64,000 bases of DNA. Source: Parapontixanthobacter aurantiacus. GTDB taxonomy: Bacteria; Pseudomonadota; Alphaproteobacteria; Sphingomonadales; Sphingomonadaceae. Both the position numbers and the translations under genes were made by a program. The stretch lies in NCBI RefSeq assembly GCF_009827635.1, contig NZ_WTYW01000002.1:124001-188000 (forward strand), given 5' to 3'. The first letter of the stretch is position 1, and each line of letters starts with the position of its first letter. Positions 41,857-50,105 of the stretch are shown one piece after another. Below the pieces are notes generated by a model. The model saw only the letters and a list, made by a program, of their open reading frames with translations, was not told the origin of the DNA and made no database searches.

Positions 41857-44159
41857 GCATCCTCCCGTATCTCGACGAGCGGAACGGAGGGCGCTTCGCC
41901 CGCCTTGAACGCGACACTGCTGAGATCGAGCCGATCTTCGGCAAAGCGGACCGGAACGTCGAACAGAAAGCCCGCACGAACGATTGCACCGGCGGAAGGG
42001 GCACTGTCGAGCAGAATTCGTCCGCCCTCCGCATAGGTCCATTCGGAGGTTTCGATGCCGTCGATACTCACGCGAATGCTGGCGACATCGGGCCGCGTTA
42101 TATTGCGAACCTGCCCGTCATAATCTTTCGTCAGGCGAAAGACTGATGCCGTTCCGTCACCGGTCCCGATGATCTGGTCGAAAGCCGTAAGCGGATCGAT
42201 AAGACCGTTCGAAGAAAAGTCGAACGGGTCGCGGAGACGAAACCCGCTGGCCGGTCCATGGCGTGCCCTGAAGAAGCGCAGGAGGATGCCCAGCTCCTCT
42301 TCCGAGCGGATACCCGGTCCGACATCGTAGGCAAGCCGCGCATCCGACCACAGCGCGTTGCGCCGTTCATGCCCGGAGGCGGTCACGGCGACGGAGGTCG
42401 AAAACTGCGGACTGACCGAGACGTCACGCCCGAGAGCCAGCGGATAGAGAATGTCGTCGAAAGCCTGCACATTGTCCTCCTTCGTTCGCGGCAACCGCGT
42501 GTAACCGTCGCGAGCGACCTGCGGCATTGCCCATACAAAGCGCTGCGCGATGCCGCGCTCCGCCGCCTCATCGAGACCGTCGTCGATGCGCTGCCAGAAT
42601 GCTTCGGCATCTGCGGGATCGAGTACGAAGCCCGATAGATAATCCTGGCGGTCCACGGGATAGGCGAGCCGCTCGTCGACGGCGCGATAGGCGGCCCTGC
42701 GTTCCGCTCCTGCGCCGCTGGTCAGCCAGTCATAATCTTCCAGCTGCAACCGGTCGAAAGCGGGGAAAGCCCAGCCGAGGGGCAAATTCGCACGCGCGAG
42801 TTCGGGCATGTTTGCGCCGAAAATTGTCGGAGTGAACGCCAGCAGGAGAATTTCCGCTGCACCTTCGGCTTCTTCGCGAACCGCCGCTGCGAGATCGAGC
42901 GTGGATCGCGCGAGCAACTCGCCCGCGCGATCCAGCAGATCGGTTTGTTCGGCGTTAAGCGGTTGTGCGAGGTCGGCAATCTCCGGCGCGTTTTCGAAAT
43001 AATCGCGTGCGGCGGCATCGTATAGGCATGGACGGCGATCCGGCATGAGCCACCACCACGGCTCGCCGATCTGAAACAGGACCGGCAGGCCGGCATCCTC
43101 CATCAGTCTGACGAATTGCCGGGCCAATCCACGCAGCCATTCCATCGCTTCATCATTGGCCGGTGACAGCAAGGCGCTCGGCGGCTCCCACCCGGTCCTC
43201 CCCGGTGTCCCGTCGAAAGCGCGCTGCTGCCATGCGGCCGGACAGCGCGCGGCGAACAGTTCGTAGGAAAGCGATACGATTGCTTCGTAACCGCGTGCTG
43301 CGCATTCCTCGAAATACCGGCGATGCCAGCGCCGGGCTGGCTCGCACAGGGTTCCCTCCCTGTCGACCGACAGCCCTTCGCTGTCAGCTACGAGCCGAAA
43401 GAAGTGGCTCATCCCGATATAATGCAGCAGGCGACCACGATAGCCGAGACCACGCGCAGCACGCACCAGGCGGGCGGGCGACTGGTTGAATGCATCGTCA
43501 TAGGCAGTCGCGAGTTGCTCGCCGTGATCGGGGAGCAGGATGTCGCCAATCTTGAGAACCGCGTTGTGGCCCTCGCAAACGATCTCACTCAGTTCCGCCC
43601 AGCCATCGACGCGGCTATCGAGGCGCGCCGTGCTGCCCTCGACATAACCAGCTGGTGCGAGAGATATGAACATCCGGTCGATGTCCGACGGATGGACCGT
43701 CTCGCCCGGCAGGGAGAAGCCGGATTGCAGATCGGAGAACGGGAGGACTATCCGCGCATCGCTGGGCGAGCCTTCCGCGTAGTTCCACAGTCTTACATAC
43801 CAGCTGCGCGTGGTGCCCGAGGCATCGCGTCCCTCGATGGTAAGCGTTGGTCCGTTCAGCGCGTCGAGGGGCAATATCCCGTCCGATCGCCAGCGAAACC
43901 GCAGGGTTGTGCGCGAATAGTCGCGCTTTGTCTCGTAAGCGAGCAGCGGATGGTCTAGCGTATCCTCGCTTTCCCAGATGACGCCGGCCAGTTCGCCGCG
44001 ATGATGAAACTCGCAATCTACTCGCAATGCGTCTGCCGCGGTGTCTACGAGGCTCGCCATCATCGGTCGGGGGAAATTGACGGTCCAGAAGCGAGGGTCG
44101 AACCGTTGCAGCCAGTCGAAATGCTGCCCGTTGCGTTCGTCCGCGAGCCAGTATGCCAT
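41853..44159 (-). CDS. GTA distal-tail protein fused to glycosidase-like TIM-barrel domain (g12 fusion)
   Basis: The ATG at 44159 has GGAG upstream and gives 768 residues. Residues 566-768 are the DUF2460/g12 distal-tail domain (FSTSVAVTASGHERRNALW, YDVGPGIRSEEELG, FFRARHGPASGFRLRDP). That domain is a complete protein of about 210 residues in Rhodobacter. The other 560 residues are extra: a beta-rich N-terminal part (1-200) and a central alpha/beta region (about 225-550) with the sequence SLSYELFA and LFQIGEPWWWLM, whose Glu366 stands where glycoside hydrolases of clan A have their acid/base. A sugar-cleaving or sugar-binding role against a cell surface layer is an inference. It lies between the tape measure and DUF2163 genes. 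Confidence 0.85.
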   Translation of the reverse strand: MAYWLADERNGQHFDWLQRFDPRFWTVNFPRPMMASLVDTAADALRVDCEFHHRGELAGVIWESEDTLDHPLLAYETKRDYSRTTLRFRWRSDGILPLDALNGPTLTIEGRDASGTTRSWYVRLWNYAEGSPSDARIVLPFSDLQSGFSLPGETVHPSDIDRMFISLAPAGYVEGSTARLDSRVDGWAELSEIVCEGHNAVLKIGDILLPDHGEQLATAYDDAFNQSPARLVRAARGLGYRGRLLHYIGMSHFFRLVADSEGLSVDREGTLCEPARRWHRRYFEECAARGYEAIVSLSYELFAARCPAAWQQRAFDGTPGRTGWEPPSALLSPANDEAMEWLRGLARQFVRLMEDAGLPVLFQIGEPWWWLMPDRRPCLYDAAARDYFENAPEIADLAQPLNAEQTDLLDRAGELLARSTLDLAAAVREEAEGAAEILLLAFTPTIFGANMPELARANLPLGWAFPAFDRLQLEDYDWLTSGAGAERRAAYRAVDERLAYPVDRQDYLSGFVLDPADAEAFWQRIDDGLDEAAERGIAQRFVWAMPQVARDGYTRLPRTKEDNVQAFDDILYPLALGRDVSVSPQFSTSVAVTASGHERRNALWSDARLAYDVGPGIRSEEELGILLRFFRARHGPASGFRLRDPFDFSSNGLIDPLTAFDQIIGTGDGTASVFRLTKDYDGQVRNITRPDVASIRVSIDGIETSEWTYAEGGRILLDSAPSAGAIVRAGFLFDVPVRFAEDRLDLSSVAFKAGEAPSVPLVEIREDA

Positions 44160-44178
44160 GATGGTGCTCCGGAAAGAA

Positions 44179-44760
44179 TTAGCGCAGCGCGCGCGTGATC
44201 GCGCTCGCGACCTGGCGCGAACTGCGTTGCAGGGCGGTGGGCGTGTCGGTTCCGCGGGGCGCCGACAGATTGATCGCCACCCGCACGTCGCGGCGTTCGC
44301 CGTTGGTGGGAATGCCCGGTTCGACGCGGCCAGCGCTCGTCGGTACAAAAAGTTCGGGTCCGCGTTCTCCGACGAGGAAGGGGCGTCCGGGCGATACGTC
44401 GCCGCCGAGCGCGCGTCCCGGCAGGCCGAAGAGCGCTCCGATCCCGCCGCCGAGGAGCGCGCCGAGGCCGCCATCCGAACCCTTGCCGCCGCCACCGAGC
44501 AGTGCGTCGAAGCCCAGCTTCAGGGCCTGGTTCGCGATCTGGTCGATTGCCGCGAAAGCCGCCTGCTTGAGGTCGCCGAAGGACAGCGAACCCTTGCGAA
44601 CTTCCGCCAGCAGGCTTTTCTCGAGCACGTTTCCGGCAGAGGCAAACCCGTCGATTACCGTCCTGTCGAACGCCCCGCGCATCTCGGCAATATCGCCGGA
44701 GAACTTGCGCGTATCAGCGCGCACCTCGACCAGCAGGCTGTCGATCTCATCGTCCATCAC
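44179..44760 (-). CDS. GTA tail tape-measure protein (g11)
   Basis: The 193-residue product has an N-terminal helical part (LLVEVRADTRKFSGDIAEMRGAFDR), a Gly-rich hydrophobic centre (LGALLGGGIGALFGLPGRA) and a C-terminal part with LVGERGPELFVPTSAG, the hallmark of lambda-type tape-measure proteins. Short length means a short tail of tens of nanometres, as in GTA particles. It overlaps the small chaperone gene before it by 14 bases. The ATG at 44760 or the next codon starts translation. Confidence 0.88.
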   Translation of the reverse strand: MMDDEIDSLLVEVRADTRKFSGDIAEMRGAFDRTVIDGFASAGNVLEKSLLAEVRKGSLSFGDLKQAAFAAIDQIANQALKLGFDALLGGGGKGSDGGLGALLGGGIGALFGLPGRALGGDVSPGRPFLVGERGPELFVPTSAGRVEPGIPTNGERRDVRVAINLSAPRGTDTPTALQRSSRQVASAITRALR

Positions 44761-44944
44761 GGTCCCTTTCGATCATCTTTTCGATTTCAGCGCGGCTTGG
44801 CGCAGTTCCGCTGTCGTCTGCTGGTCCCAAAGCCAACCGCAATTCAGCGGGCGTGGCCGTCCAGAATTGCTCGGGCGACCAGCCGAGATGCTGCATCGCC
44901 GCGATTGCCGCGCGCCCGGCCCCGACGCTGAATCGCTCGCTCAT
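44747..44944 (-). CDS. Small tail-assembly chaperone (g10.1, PF09550-type)
   Basis: The 65-residue product MSERFSVGAGRAAIAAMQHLGWSPEQFW is the short phage tail-assembly chaperone with the Trp-rich MQHLGWSPEQFWTATPAEL core. Its ATG lies in the ATGA overlap with g10 and its 3' end overlaps the tape-measure start by 14 bases. It helps load the tape measure during tail assembly. Such small genes are easily missed; position and motif both support it. Confidence 0.88.
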   Translation of the reverse strand: MSERFSVGAGRAAIAAMQHLGWSPEQFWTATPAELRLALGPADDSGTAPSRAEIEKMIERDRDGR

Positions 44945-45267
44945 CCCGAGCCTTGCAGGATCTGTCCGAGCACGACCCGCAGCGGCTTCGTCGCTCTTGC
45001 AAGGCCCATTCCCACCACGGCCCGCCCGACATCCTCGCGCGCCAGCGCCGACCGGTCCGTTAGGCAGTGCCAGAAAAGCGCGGTCATCTCCGTCAGTTGC
45101 AGCCGACCTTCGCCAGCCCGCTCAACCAGTGCGAAGAGCGGTCCCAGTTCTTCCTCGGCGCGAACCAGTGCATCGAAGCTGGGGCGCAAAAGGCGCTCCC
45201 TGCCCGCGATGCAAAGGCTCGCCTCACCGCGAAGAGCGGTTGCCGGTTTGTCGCTCGCATCGGTCAT
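44941..45267 (-). CDS. GTA tail-assembly chaperone (GTA-gp10 family)
   Basis: The start ATG at 45267 overlaps the stop of the major tail gene (ATGA). The 108-residue product has the gene transfer agent family pattern: GEASLCIAGRERLLRPSFDALVRAEEELG, then LTEMTALFWHCLTD and VVGMGLARATKPLRVVL. In lambda-like terms it corresponds to the upstream tail chaperone (gpG). It precedes the smaller chaperone and the tape measure, the normal order. Confidence 0.9.
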   Translation of the reverse strand: MTDASDKPATALRGEASLCIAGRERLLRPSFDALVRAEEELGPLFALVERAGEGRLQLTEMTALFWHCLTDRSALAREDVGRAVVGMGLARATKPLRVVLGQILQGSG

Positions 45268-45671
45268 GCGGAAACGACCGGCCCGGAGCTTTCGAGGCTG
45301 AGCGAATAATTGCGCTCGCCATTGTAGTCGCCCGCATAGTCGAGCCGCTGGACGAGGAACTGGCCGCGCATCTTCTCGCCACCCTCGAACGACAATTCGT
45401 AAGCGGCGAGCGTTCCGGCGAGGGCATGGCCGCGCATCGCCGTTTCCGCGGTACTGCCGAGGAAGATGCCGCTTGCGCTCACCGATACCGAGCGGGTGCC
45501 CGCACCGGACAACAGATCGCGCCATCCGCCCGAACCCTTGTGCGTGACGACCACCGTATCGCCGTTGATCGACATCTGCGTCGTGCGCAGCCCGGCAATT
45601 GTTTCGTAGGAAGCGGGATCGGCGGCGTCGCCGATCTTCAATAGGAAGGCAGAGCCTTTTTGTGCTGACAT
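45264..45671 (-). CDS. GTA major tail protein (TP901-1-type, g9)
   Basis: The 135-residue protein is the tail-tube subunit. Its start MSAQKGSAFLLKIGD and the motifs TQMSINGDTVVVTHKGSGGWRDLL and GTLAAYELSFEGG are those of the phage major tail protein TP901-1 family. It stacks in rings around the tape measure. GGAGACATC precedes the ATG at 45671. It is coupled to the chaperone gene through a 4-base overlap. Confidence 0.93.
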   Translation of the reverse strand: MSAQKGSAFLLKIGDAADPASYETIAGLRTTQMSINGDTVVVTHKGSGGWRDLLSGAGTRSVSVSASGIFLGSTAETAMRGHALAGTLAAYELSFEGGEKMRGQFLVQRLDYAGDYNGERNYSLSLESSGPVVSA

Positions 45672-45703
45672 GGATGATGTCTCCGTTGCTGGATGGGTTG
45701 CGA

Positions 45704-46102
45704 TCAGACCGCGGCTCTCGCGAGCAGCCTGAAGCGGTATTCGAGCAGGACCGCGCGCAAACCGCGTGGCCTGCGCTCGGCGCGACTTCTCAGGAAATGC
45801 GTCGCCACGATCGCGAGGGAGGTCTCGTCGTCGGGCAAGAGGGCGATGCGCCGTTCTATGGCGTCGGCGATGAAGCCGGTGGAGCCTGCTTCACCCGTGC
45901 GATCGACCAGTTCGAGTGCGATACGCACTTCGCGCCCGCCAAGCGTCTTCGTGCTCCAGTCGATCGCCCCGCTCGCCGCAATGCCCAGCCACGGCGCGGC
46001 GGCGGCCACGGGGCTTTCTTCCTCGATCGCATTGAGGGTCGCGGCAAGGAAGGCATCGCCCCGCAGCCAGTTCATGAGATGCCCGCGAAATTCGCTTTCC
46101 AT
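45704..46102 (-). CDS. GTA tail terminator (DUF3168, g8)
   Basis: The 132-residue product is a DUF3168 protein, the ring that ends the tail tube at the head side. The pattern FLAATLNAIEEESPVAAAAPWLGIAASGAIDWSTK (only part quoted: AAPWLGIAASGAIDW) and VRIALELVDRTGE is typical. AAGGA lies ten bases before its ATG. It lies 32 bases before the major tail gene and just after the small ORF in the head-closure slot. Confidence 0.88.
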   Translation of the reverse strand: MESEFRGHLMNWLRGDAFLAATLNAIEEESPVAAAAPWLGIAASGAIDWSTKTLGGREVRIALELVDRTGEAGSTGFIADAIERRIALLPDDETSLAIVATHFLRSRAERRPRGLRAVLLEYRFRLLARAAV

Positions 46103-46108
46103 CGTCGA

Positions 46109-46309
46109 TCAGTCCTTTGCATCGAAGAGCGGCCAGAGCAGCCGGGCAGAGCGCCATCCGGAGCCGTCTGCGCGGCGGGCGAGAAGGATGCGGCTGGCCC
46201 GCGCCCGCGCCAGCGCCCCGGCCTTCGTCACGAGTGCGGCGGACAGGCGCCCTCCATTCGTCAATTTCGCCGCGATCACAGGAGGCGCACCCGCCGGTGT
46301 GGGCGCCAT
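46109..46309 (-). CDS. Small protein at the head-closure (g7) position
   Basis: A 66-codon frame fills the gap between the connector gene and the tail terminator gene and overlaps the end of the connector by 34 bases. Its product MAPTPAGAPPVIAAKLTNGG is basic and Ala/Arg-rich. In the Rhodobacter GTA this place holds g7, a head-closure protein of about 110 residues of the SPP1 gp16-type. The present product is too short for that fold. It may be a reduced g7, a gene specific to this lineage, or chance. The lack of a clear ribosome-binding site lowers confidence. Confidence 0.45.
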   Translation of the reverse strand: MAPTPAGAPPVIAAKLTNGGRLSAALVTKAGALARARASRILLARRADGSGWRSARLLWPLFDAKD

Positions 46310-46821
46310 AAAGCGGCGACGGCGGCTGGCGGACCTGCCGCCGATCCTTCGTCACGCTCGCGGTAGGAATGTGCAGCGAGCCGCACGATCCCCTGCCGCA
46401 ATGCCGGATCGAGCCTGCTCCAGTCCTCGGCCAGCCCGGCGGAAAAGCGCGCCGACACGCGGAGCGCATCGGGCCGATCGATGAGCTTCACGAACCCAGT
46501 GCCATCGGCCTCGATCCGCGCTTCCCAGCTTGCAGGAGACAGGATCTTGCGATTGCCGGTGCTGCCGAGGGCAGCGATTTCGGTAATTTGCGTGACAGGG
46601 CGGGTTCCCAGCCTTTGCCAGTCGAGCGAGACCGGCAGTCGTTCTTCGCAGACCGCTGCAAGAGGAAGGGAGCCGGTGAAGGTTTCGCATAGGCTCGCGG
46701 CAGAGCGCAGCAGCGTATCGAGCAGCGCGTCCTGCGCGCTGTTGGCGATCACCAGCCATTGTTTGAGTTCGTCGAGGGGGTCGCCGCCGAAATCGGCCGG
46801 CACCACGAAAGCCCGATTCAT
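46276..46821 (-). CDS. GTA head-tail connector (g6, phage gp6-like)
   Basis: The 181-residue product starts at the ATG at 46821 with AGGGAGA upstream. It has the helical gp6-like connector fold: DPLDELKQWLVIANSAQDALL at the start, then LLRSAASLCETFTG, SWEARIEADGTGFVKL and LDPALRQGIVRLAAHSYRE. This is the adaptor ring that docks to the portal. The C-terminus is Arg-rich. The next small frame overlaps its end by 34 bases. Confidence 0.9.
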   Translation of the reverse strand: MNRAFVVPADFGGDPLDELKQWLVIANSAQDALLDTLLRSAASLCETFTGSLPLAAVCEERLPVSLDWQRLGTRPVTQITEIAALGSTGNRKILSPASWEARIEADGTGFVKLIDRPDALRVSARFSAGLAEDWSRLDPALRQGIVRLAAHSYRERDEGSAAGPPAAVAALWRPHRRVRLL

Positions 46822-46923
46822 GGGCGTCTCCCTGTTATGCGCGGAGAAAAAGGGGCATCCGCGCCGCACCCGCCAAAGGGGCGAAGCGGGGCGGCACGGA
46901 TGCGAGGGGGCTTCAGACCGGGA

Positions 46924-48078
46924 CTACGCCTCGATCTTCAAAAGCTTGACCGCCGCACTGTCGAGCACCTGACCGCCGATCCGCTTCGTCGCGTAGAAGT
47001 GGACGAACGGCTTGTTGGTGAACGGATCGCGCAGGATCTGCGTGGCGCTGCGTTCCGCGATGAGATAGCCGTGCCGGAAATTGCCGAATGCGATCGGGAA
47101 CGCGCCGCTGGCAATGTCGGGCATGTCTTCGGCTTCGACCACGGGATAGCCGAGCAGGCGATCGGGCTGACCCTCGACGAGACCCGGCTGCCACAGGAAC
47201 GCACCGTCCGCCGTCTTGAGCTTCCGGACCTCGGCAAGCGTCGCGGAGTTCATGACGAAGCTCGCGCCCTGCCGGTGGCCTGCCTTCATCGTGTGAACGA
47301 GGTCGATGAGCCGCGCATCGGGCGCGCTGTCGAACCCTTCGGCGTCGCCCGAACCGATATATTGAAGCGTTCCGAAGGAGCGCACGCCGTCCGCCGCCGT
47401 GGAGGTCGGGGCGGCAAGGAACCCGGCAGGCTGGTCGATGCCGGTTCCGTTGACGAAGGCGGCTCCTTCGGCGCGGGCGAATTCCATCGCGATCTCGCTC
47501 GCCAGCCAGCTTTCGAGGTCGAAGCCGGCATCGTCGAGCATTGACTGGCTTGCCGCAGGATTGGCGTAGAGCTCTCCCGAGGGCGGAGCGATTTCCGCAA
47601 AGCTCGGCGTATCGGTGTTCGGACGGCTTGCCGTCTCGCTGACCCAGCCCGATGCGGTGCCACCGGTCGTTACGAGCTTGCGATAACCCGCAGTGCCGGT
47701 CTGGACGACCTGCGCAAGGTCGCGGATCGGGCTGATCTCCGTGAGTTCGCGAGCGATCATGGCGTCGATCTGCTTCGGCACGGCATAGCCGCCATCCGAG
47801 GGATTGACCCCGCTCATCGACTTGATTTCGGTTTCGCGGCCTTGCCGCAGATAGCCGTTGACGAAGCCTTTGACTTCGGCGGCTTCGGCGGTTTCCGCTG
47901 CCGGGTTCGCCGCGATGGCGGGGCGGGTGGCGGCGCGCGCGACCTTATCGAGCCGCGACTTCACGTCATCGACGTCGCCGCGCAGTGCAGCGATGTCGGC
48001 CTCGGCCTGGTCCTGCCGGGCGACGAGGTCGAAACTCGCATCGAGTTGCTGGGTCATCAGGGGGTTTTCGATATCCAT
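46924..48078 (-). CDS. GTA major capsid protein (HK97 fold, g5)
   Basis: The 384-residue protein begins with a charged coiled-coil scaffold (about 1-60, DLVARQDQAEADIAALRGDVDDVKSRL in part), cleaved in mature particles. The HK97-fold domain follows, with E-loop, VQTGTAGYRKLVTTGGT, ELYANPAASQSMLDDAGF, FVMNSATLAEVRKLKTADG and GFNFR-like FGNFRHGYLIAERS near the end. It forms the small capsid that packages 4-5 kb fragments in Rhodobacter. It lies 30 bases after the prohead protease gene. Confidence 0.95.
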   Translation of the reverse strand: MDIENPLMTQQLDASFDLVARQDQAEADIAALRGDVDDVKSRLDKVARAATRPAIAANPAAETAEAAEVKGFVNGYLRQGRETEIKSMSGVNPSDGGYAVPKQIDAMIARELTEISPIRDLAQVVQTGTAGYRKLVTTGGTASGWVSETASRPNTDTPSFAEIAPPSGELYANPAASQSMLDDAGFDLESWLASEIAMEFARAEGAAFVNGTGIDQPAGFLAAPTSTAADGVRSFGTLQYIGSGDAEGFDSAPDARLIDLVHTMKAGHRQGASFVMNSATLAEVRKLKTADGAFLWQPGLVEGQPDRLLGYPVVEAEDMPDIASGAFPIAFGNFRHGYLIAERSATQILRDPFTNKPFVHFYATKRIGGQVLDSAAVKLLKIEA

Positions 48079-48108
48079 AGGAAGTATTCGCCTTTCTTGG
48101 GGTGGGGG

Positions 48109-48573
48109 TCAGGAATGTGCGGGTAAGACAGCAGCAGTGTCGCGGTCGCTGCGAGGCGGAGCGACGAGATGCACGCGCGCCCCGTGCTGAAGGGGATGCG
48201 ATACGAGACTGATCTCGAAGAGTTCGACGTCGGCGAGGATCCTGTGACGCGCCTCGTTCCTGAACTGGCGCGCACGATAGCCGAAGCTGAGGCCGGTCAG
48301 CGAACCCGCCGTCAGCATCTTCGCGGCGCGGCTTTCGGACCGGTCGAGACGGGCGACGACGCGCAGGCCGCGCTCGTCCTCGCCGATCGTCTCCACCCAG
48401 CCGATCCGCATTTCGGGTCGATGCTGCCAGAAGACGGGCAATTTGAAGCGTCGTTCGGTAAGCGTGCGGCGAAAGGCGCCGGGCAGGATGACGTCGCGCG
48501 CCGCGTCGGGCTTGCCGAACAAGGCGGCGTAGCCGGCAAAGCGCAAGGGCGCTGCATTGGACGCCGCGCTCAT
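48109..48573 (-). CDS. GTA prohead protease (g4)
   Basis: The start ATG at 48573 overlaps the DUF6127 stop. The 154-residue serine protease shows the HK97 prohead protease pattern: RFAGYAALFGKPDAARDVILPGAF, WQHRPEMRIGWVE with the His, LTAGSLTGLSFGYRAR with the Ser, and VELFEISLVSHPLQHGAR. It removes the scaffold part of the capsid subunit during maturation. Together with the capsid gene it shows that particle maturation is intact. Confidence 0.92.
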   Translation of the reverse strand: MSAASNAAPLRFAGYAALFGKPDAARDVILPGAFRRTLTERRFKLPVFWQHRPEMRIGWVETIGEDERGLRVVARLDRSESRAAKMLTAGSLTGLSFGYRARQFRNEARHRILADVELFEISLVSHPLQHGARVHLVAPPRSDRDTAAVLPAHS

Positions 48574-48878
48574 CGCAGCAACTCCGGCACGCCGATACGC
48601 ACCGCTATGCCGATGAGGAGCAGGGCGAGCACGCCGCGGACGGCCCAGTCGATGACCGCGCGCCAGGCGCTTGCCTTGGCGTCGCGCCATGCACCCAGCA
48701 ATTCGCGAAGCTCGTCGATATCGCCCTGCGCCTTCACATCGGACAGGCCGATGCGATCGAGGACGCGGTCGGCGCCAACTTCGCTCGCTTCCTCGACGAT
48801 GGCGCGCAGGGTGATCATGTCGCTGCCTTCGGTGGCGGCCTGCGCGATCAGCGCGGCCAGCATGTCTTCGCGGTTCAT
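48570..48878 (-). CDS. DUF6127-family small membrane protein in the GTA head cluster (g3.5 position)
   Basis: The 102-residue product starts MNREDMLAALIAQAATEGS and has an N-terminal helical part and one membrane helix (VRGVLALLLIGIAVRIGV, about 80-97). Its ATG lies in an ATGA overlap with the portal stop, and its end overlaps the protease start, so it is an integral part of the operon. The DUF6127 pattern is known from GTA clusters of Sphingomonadales and relatives. A membrane protein among head genes could tie assembly to the membrane, but no role is established. Confidence 0.85.
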   Translation of the reverse strand: MNREDMLAALIAQAATEGSDMITLRAIVEEASEVGADRVLDRIGLSDVKAQGDIDELRELLGAWRDAKASAWRAVIDWAVRGVLALLLIGIAVRIGVPELLR

Positions 48879-50047
48879 CGGCTCGTCTCCTTGTTGCTTT
48901 CGGCGCGGGGCGGTAGGCCGAGCATCGCGCGCTTTTCGTCGGGATCGAGGAAGTCCGCCTCGCTCACCTGCGACCAGAGGCGTTCGCGATCCTCGGACAG
49001 CGCCGGGATGCGGTCGAGATCGACGCCGATCGACAGATCCGGGAACCAGGGCGACAGGCCGCTCACCAGCCCCTCGGTGATCTTCCCGATGAGCGGCAGC
49101 AGGGTGAGCCGCCAGAGCGCGCGGTTGGCCTCGCGATAGTTGGAATAGGTGTTGTCGCCCGGCAGGCCGAGCAGCATCGGCGGTACTCCGAAAGCGAGCG
49201 CGATGTCGCGCGCGGCGGCGGCCTTCAGCGCGGCGAAATCCATGTCCGCCGGGGACATCGACATGGATTGCCAGGTCAGCCCTCCTTCGAGCAGCATTGG
49301 GCGACCGGCATTGGCCTGCCCGGCGAACGCCTCGGTCAGTTCGGCCTTCAGCCGGTCGAACTGCTCCGCTGACAGGCCTGCCGCTTCGCCGGTATCGTAA
49401 ACCAGCGCCCCGGAAGGCCGCGCGGCATTCGCCAGCAGCGCCCTGTTCCATGCGCTCGCCGTGTTGTGGAGCGCGACCGACTGCGCCGCTGCCGTCAGAC
49501 AGCCCGCGCCGTAATGGTCATCGGTCGGATGAAGCCCGCGCAAATGGATGAGATTGGGCCAGCCATCGGCGTCCTCGACCGGGATTTCGCTATCCGCTGC
49601 GCCGATCCGGTAGCGATAGGCACGCGGCCAGCCATCGGCGGCAGGCAGGACGGTGACGCGTTCGGGGCGCAGCGCGAACAGATCGACCGGCGCGCCGCTC
49701 GCATCCTTCACGATCTGGATGAAGGCGTTGCCGTTGAGAAGGAGATGCGCCGCCAGCGTTTCGAGGAGCGACTGCCCGCTCGTCTGGTTCTTCAGGAGGC
49801 TGGCGACGCGCGGCTCCTCGAGCTTCAGCGGGGCATCGCCCGCTGCCTCCGCGACGATCCGCACGGCCCTCTGAGCAACCGGGTTCTCGATATAGGCGGC
49901 CTTGACCGCCCCTTCGTAATCATAGGCGAACGCCTCCTGCCCGCTGGCGAAACTGGCGGCATAGGGGGCGGCATGACGCGGGGCGAGCGGCAGGGCCGTC
50001 CCGCCTCCGCCCTTGAAGGCGGCGGCGAGCGCGTTGAGGAACGACAT
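48875..50047 (-). CDS. GTA portal protein (g3, HK97 family)
   Basis: The 390-residue portal forms the dodecameric DNA entrance of the head. Motifs of HK97 portals are visible: VAQRAVRIVAEAAGDAPLKL, LAAHLLLNGNAFIQIVKD, FALRPERVTVLPAADGWP and DNTYSNYREANRALWRLTLLPLI. The C-terminal end (PEEKR-like LDPDEKRAMLGLPP) matches. It follows the terminase by 58 bases. The ATG at 50047 has AGGGGAGTTTCCCG upstream. Confidence 0.95.
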   Translation of the reverse strand: MSFLNALAAAFKGGGGTALPLAPRHAAPYAASFASGQEAFAYDYEGAVKAAYIENPVAQRAVRIVAEAAGDAPLKLEEPRVASLLKNQTSGQSLLETLAAHLLLNGNAFIQIVKDASGAPVDLFALRPERVTVLPAADGWPRAYRYRIGAADSEIPVEDADGWPNLIHLRGLHPTDDHYGAGCLTAAAQSVALHNTASAWNRALLANAARPSGALVYDTGEAAGLSAEQFDRLKAELTEAFAGQANAGRPMLLEGGLTWQSMSMSPADMDFAALKAAAARDIALAFGVPPMLLGLPGDNTYSNYREANRALWRLTLLPLIGKITEGLVSGLSPWFPDLSIGVDLDRIPALSEDRERLWSQVSEADFLDPDEKRAMLGLPPRAESNKETSR

Positions 50048-50105
50048 CGGGAAACTCCCCTGTTCTCAGTGAAAAAAATTTGGCGAAACGGGCGGTCGGC
50101 CCGCC

